NCBI GenBank assembly: GCA_016213455.1
Contig: JACRAG010000225.1
Span: 1 to 11,182, forward strand
Direction of reading: 5' to 3'
Source: Anaerolineae bacterium
GTDB taxonomy: Bacteria > Chloroflexota > Anaerolineae > Anaerolineales > Anaerolineaceae
Length of the DNA: 11,182 nt
In this document: positions 1 to 5,902 of the stretch, in pieces
Position numbering within the stretch: position 1 is the first letter of the stretch
Layout: every line of letters starts with the position of its first letter
Notes under the pieces: model-generated
The model's input: the letters and a program-made list of their open reading frames with translations, nothing else
Databases searched by the model: none
What the model was told of the DNA's origin: nothing
Position numbers and translations under genes: made by a program

Positions 1-1000
1 CAACGCCTACGGCCACGGGCTGGTCGAGGCTGCCCGGGCTGCGGTGCAGGCTGGCGCTGGATGGTTGGGCGTGGCGCGCATCGACGAAGCCCTGACTCTC
101 ATCCGGCACGGGATCCAGGCGCGCATCATCGTGTTGGGGTACACCGAACCGGAAAGAGCCGGGGAGGCGGCAGCCACCGGCGTGCGGCTGGCGGTGTATG
201 ATGAAGCCGTCGCGCAGGCTTACGCGGATTGCGCCCGTCCGGTGGGACACCCATTGTATGTGCACGCGAAATTCGACACCGGTATGGGTCGCCTGGGTCA
301 TACTCCCGAAGATGGTCTGACTTTTGTGCGCGGGCTGGCGCAGCTGCCCAGCCTGGAAGTGGAAGGGGCTTTCACCCACTTTGCCGAGGCAGACGAACCG
401 GAAAAATCCACCACGCTGCATCAACTGGCGCGGTTTGAGGCGCTTCTGCAAACGCTGAACGCGGCTGGTTTGCGCCCGGCGTGGGTGCATGCTGCCAATT
501 CGGCAGGCGCGTTGAATTTTCCCCAGGCTCGCTATGATATGGTTCGCCCGGGGATTGCCGTGTATGGCCTGACTCCATCACCGACTTCACCCCTGCCGCC
601 GGAATTTCGCCCGGCCCTGTCCTGGAAGGCGCGCTTGGCTTCGGTCAAGCTGCTGCCGCCCGGACACGGCATTGGCTATAATTTTAAATACTTCACCGCG
701 CAGGAAGAACGCATCGGGGTGGTGACGGTGGGCTATGCGGATGGATTCCGGCGCCGGCTGGGTAATTATGCCCTGGTGCGCGGCAAACGCGTGTCTGTGG
801 TCGGGGGGGTATGCATGGATCAATGCATGTTGCAATTGGATCAGGTGCTGGATGCGCAAATTGGCGACGAAGTCGTTTTGATTGGACGGCAAGGTCAAGC
901 GAGCATCCCGGCTGAAGAAATCGCGCAGTCCTGGGGAACCATTGATTATGAAGTGGTGTGCGGCCTGGGTGCGCGCGTGCCACGCATTTACACGGAATAA
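1..1000 (+). CDS. alr: Alanine racemase, 3' part (5' end outside window)
   Basis: This PLP enzyme interconverts L- and D-alanine in the cytoplasm and supplies D-Ala for peptidoglycan. The frame is open from base 2 and begins NAYGHG, the tail of the family's KANAYGHG motif, so the PLP-binding lysine lies just upstream of the window. About 332 residues are present of a usual ~370. Visible family motifs are KFDTGMGRLG (in Bacillus-type Alr this holds the carbamylated Lys and a PLP-contacting Arg), THFAEAD, MVRPGIAVYG, IGYNFKY (the Tyr fits the second catalytic base), VTVGYADG, VCMDQ and the C-terminal YEVVCGLGARVPRIY. A GTG at 44 is in frame but internal, so it is not the real start. The TAA stop is 8 bases before recJ, which suggests one operon. 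The motifs look intact and the enzyme should be active. Confidence 0.96.
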   Translation, partial: NAYGHGLVEAARAAVQAGAGWLGVARIDEALTLIRHGIQARIIVLGYTEPERAGEAAATGVRLAVYDEAVAQAYADCARPVGHPLYVHAKFDTGMGRLGHTPEDGLTFVRGLAQLPSLEVEGAFTHFAEADEPEKSTTLHQLARFEALLQTLNAAGLRPAWVHAANSAGALNFPQARYDMVRPGIAVYGLTPSPTSPLPPEFRPALSWKARLASVKLLPPGHGIGYNFKYFTAQEERIGVVTVGYADGFRRRLGNYALVRGKRVSVVGGVCMDQCMLQLDQVLDAQIGDEVVLIGRQGQASIPAEEIAQSWGTIDYEVVCGLGARVPRIYTE

Positions 1001-1008
1001 ACACAAGC

Positions 1009-2733
1009 ATGTCCAAAGAATTGAAGAAAATCTGGGTCGAACCCACACCGATCACCCCGGCAGTCGAGCGCGAGTTAAGCGCGTACAGCCCGCTGCTGCG
1101 TACGCTGTTGTGGAACCGCGGCGTGACCACCCGGGCTGAGGCGGAGCTTTACCTGGATGGCGGCACAGACAGCGGCTGGATGGGCGCACCAGTGTGGCAG
1201 CTCAAAGGCATGGCAGAAGCTGTCGATCGCATCCTGTTTGCGCTGGAACATGAGCAGAGCATTGCGGTTTACGGGGATTATGATGTGGACGGGGTCACGG
1301 CTACCGCGCTGCTGACCGAGGCCCTGAACGCGATGGGCGGTAAGGCGCAGTCGTACATCCCCAACCGCTTTGATGAGGGTTATGGCCTGAACAACGATGC
1401 CCTGACGCACCTGCATGAGATGGGCGTGAACCTGGTCATCACCGTGGACTGCGGCATTCGCTCGCCGCGAGAGGCCGAACATGCGCGCTCGCTGGGCATG
1501 GACATGATCATCTCGGACCATCACAGCCCCGGCACCCATTTACCGGACTGCGCCGCGGTGATCTGCCCCAAACAAGCGGGCGACCTGTATCCGTATAAAG
1601 AGCTTGCCGGGGTGGGGCTGGCTTTCAAGATTGTGCTGGGTTTGTTGGAAAAACGACCTGTGCAGAACGCCAACCTGGACGAATGGCTGCAGCTGGTGGC
1701 ATTGGGCACGGTGGCGGATGTTGCGCCACTGAATGGCGAAAACCGCCTGTTGGTGAGAGCCGGATTGCAAGCGCTGGGGCGCAGCCGGCGCACGGGAATC
1801 TGTTCATTGATGGGTGTGGCGGGCGTCAAGCCGCCGGCGGTGTCGGCGGAACAGATCGGCTTCACCCTGGGTCCGCGTTTGAACGCCGCCGGTCGGATGG
1901 ATTCGGCGCTGGATGCACTGGAGCTGCTGCGCATCGGCACTGATGTGGATATGGAGCAAACATTGCGGGCGGGCTACCTGGCGCAGATGCTGGACTCGCG
2001 CAACCGCGAGCGCCAGCAATTGACACGCGAGATCTCTGCACTGGCAGAAGCCAGTTACATGGATGGCGGCGACGATTTGTTGATCTTCTCCACGGTGACG
2101 GATGAGAAAAGCGCCGGCGTGGTGGGGCTGGCAGCTTCGCGCCTGGTCAACCTGTTTTATCGCCCTGCCATTGTGGGCCACGATGATGGCGAAACCACGC
2201 GGGCTTCCTGCCGTTCCATTCCGGAATTCAACATCACCCAGGCGCTGGACGAGTGCAAGGAACTGCTGGTGCGTCACGGTGGACATTTCGTGGCGGCGGG
2301 CTTCACCGTGCGCAACGAGAACCGGGATGAACTGCGCAGTCGTTTGATGGCAATTGCCCGGCGCGAACTGGGGGAACGGGAACTGCTGCCCCAGCTGCGG
2401 TATGACATGGAGCTGCCGTTGAATGAACTGCGACCGTCCATGCTGCCTGATCTGGACCGGCTGCAGCCCACCGGGCAGGCCAACCCGGAGGCGGTGTTTG
2501 CCTCCCGCCAGGTGCGGGTAGCGGGCGCGCGCACCGTGGGGTCAGATAGCTCCCATTTGAAGCTCAAGGTGACCGACGGCAGGATTACCTGGGACGCGAT
2601 TGCCTTCCGCATGGGGCACCTCTCCGGGCAAATGCCAACCACCATCGACATCCTGTATACCTTCGAACGCAATGTTTACAACGGTCAGGTGGGGATGCAG
2701 TTGAACATCAAGGACATTCAAATGCATGCGTAG
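1009..2733 (+). CDS. recJ: Single-stranded-DNA-specific 5'-3' exonuclease RecJ
   Basis: RecJ degrades single-stranded DNA 5' to 3' in recombinational repair, mismatch repair and fork processing. The 574-residue product matches normal RecJ length. The DHH phosphoesterase core is complete: YGDYDVDG (about 88-95), ITVDCG (144-149), SDHHSPG (169-175) and GTVADV (233-238) supply the metal-binding aspartates and histidines. RLNAAGRM follows at 290-297. The DHHA1 motif GGHFVAAG is at 424-431, and an OB-fold-like tail covers roughly 463-574. I chose ATG 1009 because it lies just after the alr stop and starts the typical RecJ N-terminus. A GTG at 958 would add 17 residues read from inside alr and is unlikely. 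The ribosome-binding site is weak (GGAATAA), so translation may depend on coupling to alr. No missing motif or frame problem was seen. Confidence 0.96.
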   Translation: MSKELKKIWVEPTPITPAVERELSAYSPLLRTLLWNRGVTTRAEAELYLDGGTDSGWMGAPVWQLKGMAEAVDRILFALEHEQSIAVYGDYDVDGVTATALLTEALNAMGGKAQSYIPNRFDEGYGLNNDALTHLHEMGVNLVITVDCGIRSPREAEHARSLGMDMIISDHHSPGTHLPDCAAVICPKQAGDLYPYKELAGVGLAFKIVLGLLEKRPVQNANLDEWLQLVALGTVADVAPLNGENRLLVRAGLQALGRSRRTGICSLMGVAGVKPPAVSAEQIGFTLGPRLNAAGRMDSALDALELLRIGTDVDMEQTLRAGYLAQMLDSRNRERQQLTREISALAEASYMDGGDDLLIFSTVTDEKSAGVVGLAASRLVNLFYRPAIVGHDDGETTRASCRSIPEFNITQALDECKELLVRHGGHFVAAGFTVRNENRDELRSRLMAIARRELGERELLPQLRYDMELPLNELRPSMLPDLDRLQPTGQANPEAVFASRQVRVAGARTVGSDSSHLKLKVTDGRITWDAIAFRMGHLSGQMPTTIDILYTFERNVYNGQVGMQLNIKDIQMHA

Positions 2734-2741
2734 GTCGGATT

Positions 2742-2785
2742 AAAAATGACAGCCCTGGGCCGGATTTGGTTCAGGGCTGTTTTTA
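2742..2785. terminator. Bidirectional intrinsic terminator between recJ and the GT2 gene
   Basis: A perfect 9-bp stem, ACAGCCCTG (2749-2757) and CAGGGCTGT (2772-2780), encloses a 14-base loop. On the plus strand it is followed by TTTTT (2780-2784). On the minus strand the A-run at 2742-2746 becomes TTTTT. It lies between the convergent ends of recJ (stop at 2733) and the glycosyltransferase gene (stop at 2800-2802), so it can end both transcripts. Confidence 0.88.
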
Positions 2786-2799
2786 TGGGCGGGGTGGGG

Positions 2800-3483
2800 C
2801 TAATCTACGAAGCGGTACTTGAGCAGCGCCCAGACTGCCACAAAGGCATCGCTCATTTTAATCTTCTTGCCCTCGGAATACTCGCGTGGGGTGAAGCGGA
2901 TGGGCACTTCATAGATGCGCACGCGGCGTTTGAGCAATTTTGCGGTGAATTCCGGTTCAAACTCAAATCCACGCGCATGAAGCGGCATATCCAGCGCGAT
3001 GGAGCGGGCGAAGAGTTTGTAGCCGGTTTCCATGTCGGTGAGGATATTGTTGTACAGAATATTGGTCATAAAAGTGAGGATCTTGTTGGCGATCATGTTC
3101 CAAAACAAGATGGGCCGGCGGGCTGCGCCCAAAAAGCGTGAGCCAAAGACCACTTCCGCCACGCCTTCCTCAATCGGCTGCATCAACGCGGGATAATCGC
3201 GCGGATCGTATTCCAGATCGGCGTCCTGGATGATCAGGTAATCCCCGGCTGCTTCGCGGATGCCGGTGCGCACAGCGGCGCCCTTGCCCTGGTTTTTCTC
3301 GTGCAGCACCACCCGAATCAAGGGATCGTCCTTGAGGGTCGCCAGAAATTCGCGGGTTCCGTCGCTGGATCCATCGTCAACGATGAGAATTTCCTGGGCG
3401 ACGCCGGTTTTCTTTACCCGGCGCAGAATTTCTTCGATCGTTTTGATCTCATTGTAAACAGGAATGATGACAGTCAGATTCAT
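2800..3483 (-). CDS. GT2-family glycosyltransferase, polyprenyl-phosphate mannose synthase-like
   Basis: This family transfers a sugar from a nucleotide donor, often GDP-mannose or UDP-glucose, to a polyprenyl-phosphate carrier at the cytoplasmic face of the membrane. The 227-residue protein is a single GT-A domain. It shows VIIPVYNE (5-12), IVDDGSSDGT (34-43, nucleotide-binding aspartates), NQGKGAAVRTG (64-74), QDADLEYDP (86-94, the DXD-type metal site), TDMETGYK (149-156) and GFEFEPE (172-178). The ending, with VPIRFTPR and EGKKI, is typical of DPM1-like enzymes. I see no membrane helices, so it matches the short soluble DPM1 form rather than the longer forms with membrane tails. The start is ATG at 3483-3481. 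No Shine-Dalgarno sequence precedes it, and a -10-like box sits only 7 bases upstream, so the mRNA may be leaderless. The real sugar and acceptor cannot be read from sequence. Confidence 0.88.
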   Translation of the reverse strand: MNLTVIIPVYNEIKTIEEILRRVKKTGVAQEILIVDDGSSDGTREFLATLKDDPLIRVVLHEKNQGKGAAVRTGIREAAGDYLIIQDADLEYDPRDYPALMQPIEEGVAEVVFGSRFLGAARRPILFWNMIANKILTFMTNILYNNILTDMETGYKLFARSIALDMPLHARGFEFEPEFTAKLLKRRVRIYEVPIRFTPREYSEGKKIKMSDAFVAVWALLKYRFVD

Positions 3484-3490
3484 GATTGCG

Positions 3491-3496
3491 ATTTTA
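3491..3496 (-). promoter_or_regulatory. Candidate -10 box for the GT2 gene (possible leaderless start)
   Basis: On the minus strand, GGTAAAAT places a TAAAAT box (plus coordinates 3491-3496) 7 bases before the ATG. Transcription would then start at or next to the A of the start codon. An identical GGTAAAAT lies 26 bases further upstream (TAAAAT at 3517-3522). Neither has a good -35 box; the outer one has only TTCCCC 18 bases upstream. Both are weak evidence on their own. Confidence 0.4.
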
Positions 3497-3619
3497 CCGT
3501 AAGGTTGAGATACGCCATTTTACCGGGAAATCATGCTTCTGGGGAAGTGAATAATCTCCTGCCTTTGCATTTCTGTAAATCAAAAAAGCCTTGCCAAACC
3601 GGTGCATAAAAATGCGCCA

Positions 3620-3628
3620 TGCTATAAT
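3620..3628 (+). promoter_or_regulatory. Extended -10 promoter of the AAA+ ATPase gene
   Basis: TGCTATAAT is a perfect extended -10 (TGn plus TATAAT). No -35 hexamer is found at 16-18 bases, as is common for extended -10 promoters. A TTGCCA at 3591-3596 is too far upstream (26 bases) to serve. Transcription should start near 3635, giving a leader of about 59 bases that ends in the strong ribosome-binding site before ATG 3694. Confidence 0.68.
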
Positions 3629-3682
3629 CCTTGAAGATGTATACTGATTTCAATGACCAATTCGGACATGCAGGTCCATTCC

Positions 3683-3690
3683 GGAGGTGA
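3683..3690 (+). promoter_or_regulatory. Strong ribosome-binding site for the AAA+ ATPase gene
   Basis: GGAGGTGA is an almost full match to the anti-Shine-Dalgarno sequence. Its GGAGG core lies 6 bases before ATG 3694. This fixes the start codon and predicts good translation, in contrast to the weak or absent sites before recJ, the GT2 gene and the GH3 gene in this window. Confidence 0.85.
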
Positions 3691-3693
3691 GAT

Positions 3694-5019
3694 ATGGCCA
3701 ATGCTCCATCGCGGCCGCAACCAGCACCAGGCACACCCTACAGCCCGCCGCCCCTGGTGACGTTAGAAGACACTGGATTGTCTCCTCTGTGGTTGCAAGA
3801 TCTCATCTTAAAGGTGATGTATTTTCAGGGTTACCTCACCGGTTATAAAATCGCGGAAGAAGTGGCCCTGCCTTTTTCCAGCGTAGTTGACCAGATTCTC
3901 GAAGCACTGAAACGTGAAAAATTGATCGAAGTGCGCTCCTCCCAGATGGGATTGGGAGAGGGCGCTTACCTTTACGCCATCACCGGCGCCGGCATCGCCC
4001 GGGCGCGAGAGGCGCTGGAACGCAGCCAATACGCCGGCCCTGCCCCTGTACCGTTGAATGCGTATATCGACTCGGTCAACCGCCAGGGGCGCACGCGCAT
4101 GGCGGTGACCAATCGCATGATGCGGCAGATTCTCTCCAGCCTGATTCTTTCTGAAACCACGTTCCAGATGCTTGGTCCGGCGGTAAATTCCGGAACCTCC
4201 ATCTTCCTTTATGGCCCACCCGGAAACGGCAAAACCAGTGTGGCGCGGGCTGTGGGCAACATGGTGCAGACCCAGAATATGTACATCCCCCATGCCATCT
4301 ATGTGGATGGACAGGTGATCAAGCTGTATGACTCTGTCAACCATGTGTTGGTGGAGAATGATGAGAGCGGGTCAGGTACCAATACCCTGCGCGCCGGCGC
4401 GCGTCGCGACCCGCGCTGGGTGCAAATTCGCCGGCCTTTCATCGTCACCGGTGGTGAATTGACCCTGGCGGGATTGGACCTGGTTTTCGACGATACCTTG
4501 AAATATTATGAGGCGCCTTTCCAGGTAAAAGCCAACGGCGGCATCCTGTTGATTGATGACTTTGGCCGGCAGATGGTCCGCCCGCGCGACCTGTTGAACC
4601 GCTGGATTGTGCCGCTGGAGAACCGCATCGATTACCTGACGCTGCATACCGGGCGCAAGCTGGAGATACCCTTTGATGTGCTGGTGGTCTTTTCGACCAA
4701 TCTCCCACCCCGCGACCTGGTGGACGAGGCTTTCCTGCGCCGCCTGCGCCACAAGATTGAGATCGTGGACCCGTCCTTTGATGAGTACCGCGAAATTTTC
4801 CGGCGTGTTTCCGCTGCCAAAGGCGTGACATACAGCGATCAGGGCCTGGCCTACCTGCTGCAGGAATGGTATATCAAACCTGATCGAAAACTGCGCGCTT
4901 CTCACCCACGTGATTTGTGCGACCAGATCATGGATGTCGCGCAGTACTTGAATGTTGAACCGGCCATGTCGCGGGAACTGCTTGACCGCGCCGCACGCGC
5001 TTTCTTTGTGGATCTATGA
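3694..5019 (+). CDS. Winged-helix/AAA+ ATPase of unknown role
   Basis: The 441-residue protein has a Pro-rich N-terminus (1-25), a winged-helix-like segment (about 33-100, including KIAEEVALP and EALKREKLIEV), then an AAA+ module. Walker A is GPPGNGKTS (174-182, Lys180), Walker B is ILLIDDF (284-290), sensor-1 is STN (334-336), and the DEAFLRRLRHK segment (344-354) holds likely arginine-finger residues. HPRDLCDQ (404-411) looks like a sensor-2 helix. The stretch GGELTLAGLDL to YYEAPFQ, between Walker A and B, is characteristic of a family I recall from several phyla, usually annotated only as AAA ATPase. No signal peptide or membrane helix is seen, so it should be cytoplasmic. An ATP-driven remodelling role is the family-level guess; the target is unknown. 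The N-terminal domain could bind DNA or a protein partner. The gene has its own promoter and overlaps the next gene by ATGA. Confidence 0.85.
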   Translation: MANAPSRPQPAPGTPYSPPPLVTLEDTGLSPLWLQDLILKVMYFQGYLTGYKIAEEVALPFSSVVDQILEALKREKLIEVRSSQMGLGEGAYLYAITGAGIARAREALERSQYAGPAPVPLNAYIDSVNRQGRTRMAVTNRMMRQILSSLILSETTFQMLGPAVNSGTSIFLYGPPGNGKTSVARAVGNMVQTQNMYIPHAIYVDGQVIKLYDSVNHVLVENDESGSGTNTLRAGARRDPRWVQIRRPFIVTGGELTLAGLDLVFDDTLKYYEAPFQVKANGGILLIDDFGRQMVRPRDLLNRWIVPLENRIDYLTLHTGRKLEIPFDVLVVFSTNLPPRDLVDEAFLRRLRHKIEIVDPSFDEYREIFRRVSAAKGVTYSDQGLAYLLQEWYIKPDRKLRASHPRDLCDQIMDVAQYLNVEPAMSRELLDRAARAFFVDL

Positions 5020-5771
5020 ACCAATTTCTCGTCCAACATCGCACGCTGGTCATCGCACACCGCGGTGCTTGCGCCTACGCGCCTGAAAACACGCTTTCTG
5101 CATTTCGCCTGGCTGTGGAACAGGGCGCAGATGCTGTCGAACTGGATGCCAAGCTGTCCGCGGATGGCGAAGTCATGGTCATTCATGACCAGACGGTCGA
5201 TCGCACCACCGATGGCAATGGTACGGTGCGGCGCATGACCCTGGGCCAGCTAAAATCGTTGGATGCCGGGAAGTTTTTCTCCTCCAAATACACCAACGAA
5301 CCCATTCCAACCCTGGCGGAAGTTTTTGAGACGGTCGGTCAGCAGATCTTGATCAATGTGGAGCTGACCAACTACACCTCGATCAACGATGGCCTGGTGG
5401 AAAAAGTGGTGGATCTGGTACGCCGCTGCCAGTTGGAAGACCGGGTCATGTTCTCGTCTTTTCACCCCATCAATCTGGTGCGGGCGCGCCGCCTGCTGCC
5501 AGAGGTGCCGGTCGGCATTCTTGCGCTGGAAGGGCGGGCAGGCTGGTGGGCGCGTTCGTTCCTGCTGCGCCATATCTCGCCTGAATTTGTCCACCCCTAT
5601 TTCACGGACGCCTCCGCAGGTTTCATTCGCCGTCAGCACGAATCGGGACGAAAGGTGAATGTGTGGACGGTCAACGACCCCGGCGACCTTTCGAAACTAT
5701 CGGTGGATGGTGTGGATGGCCTGATTACAGATGATCCAATTGCGGGAAGAAGAGCCGTAGAGGTGCACTGA
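5016..5771 (+). CDS. Glycerophosphodiester phosphodiesterase, cytoplasmic type
   Basis: This enzyme hydrolyses deacylated phospholipid headgroups, such as glycerophosphocholine or glycerophosphoethanolamine, to glycerol-3-phosphate and an alcohol. The 251-residue protein is a complete GDPD TIM barrel: AHRGACAYAPENT (14-26; His15, Arg16, Glu24), ELDAKLSADG (42-51; metal ligands Glu42 and Asp44), IHDQTVDRTT (56-65; His57), NVELTN (114-119; Glu116), NVWTVND and GLITDDP near the end. There is no signal peptide, so it acts inside the cell. One oddity is at 116-118: the family usually has Glu-x-Lys and here it is Glu-Leu-Thr. The ATG overlaps the stop of the AAA+ gene (ATGA, 5016-5019), which predicts translational coupling. 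The exact phosphodiester substrate is not readable from the sequence. I assign no symbol, because glpQ and ugpQ are both used for this family. Confidence 0.93.
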   Translation: MNQFLVQHRTLVIAHRGACAYAPENTLSAFRLAVEQGADAVELDAKLSADGEVMVIHDQTVDRTTDGNGTVRRMTLGQLKSLDAGKFFSSKYTNEPIPTLAEVFETVGQQILINVELTNYTSINDGLVEKVVDLVRRCQLEDRVMFSSFHPINLVRARRLLPEVPVGILALEGRAGWWARSFLLRHISPEFVHPYFTDASAGFIRRQHESGRKVNVWTVNDPGDLSKLSVDGVDGLITDDPIAGRRAVEVH

Positions 5772-5877
5772 GTACCCGTTCAGTGTAATTTGATGGATGT
5801 TCGGCAGGAGCACATCATAAAAGGTCATTAGATCTCATCTATCAATATCAGATGGAACGGGTGCGGTGTGTCTGCCG

Positions 5878-5886
5878 TGGTAAAAT
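5878..5886 (+). promoter_or_regulatory. Candidate extended -10 promoter of the GH3 gene
   Basis: TGGTAAAAT fits a TGn-extended -10, and no clear -35 is present. Transcription would start near 5893, leaving about 10 leader bases before ATG 5903 and no room for a normal Shine-Dalgarno sequence. The rest of the 131-base gap (5772-5902) has no convincing terminator for the phosphodiesterase gene, so read-through is possible. It contains an 8-base inverted repeat, ACCCGTTC (5774-5781) and GAACGGGT (5855-5862), with 73 bases between the arms, which may be chance. Confidence 0.5.
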
Positions 5887-5902
5887 GATCAGTCAAACCT
5901 GA

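Noticed and set aside
811..836. Repeated ATGCAT around GGATCA in alr
   Set aside because: It encodes the conserved VCMDQCM region of alanine racemase, so codon content explains it.
958..1008. GTG start giving recJ 17 more residues
   Set aside because: The added residues are read from the alr coding region out of frame and are not typical of RecJ; ATG 1009 fits the family start.
1804..2286. 160-codon open frame antisense to recJ, and similar shadows in alr, the AAA+ gene and the GH3 gene
   Set aside because: They have no ribosome-binding site, no recognisable domain, and overlap genes with clear motifs.
2746..3141. 131-codon open frame on the plus strand opposite the GT2 gene
   Set aside because: It starts inside the bidirectional terminator and mirrors codons of a well-supported glycosyltransferase.
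3591..3596. TTGCCA as the -35 of the AAA+ gene promoter
   Set aside because: It lies 26 bases from the TATAAT box, too far for sigma-70-type recognition; the extended -10 is enough.
5774..5862. ACCCGTTC/GAACGGGT inverted repeat as a terminator for the phosphodiesterase gene
   Set aside because: The 73-base loop and lack of a T-run rule out a normal terminator; it may be chance.
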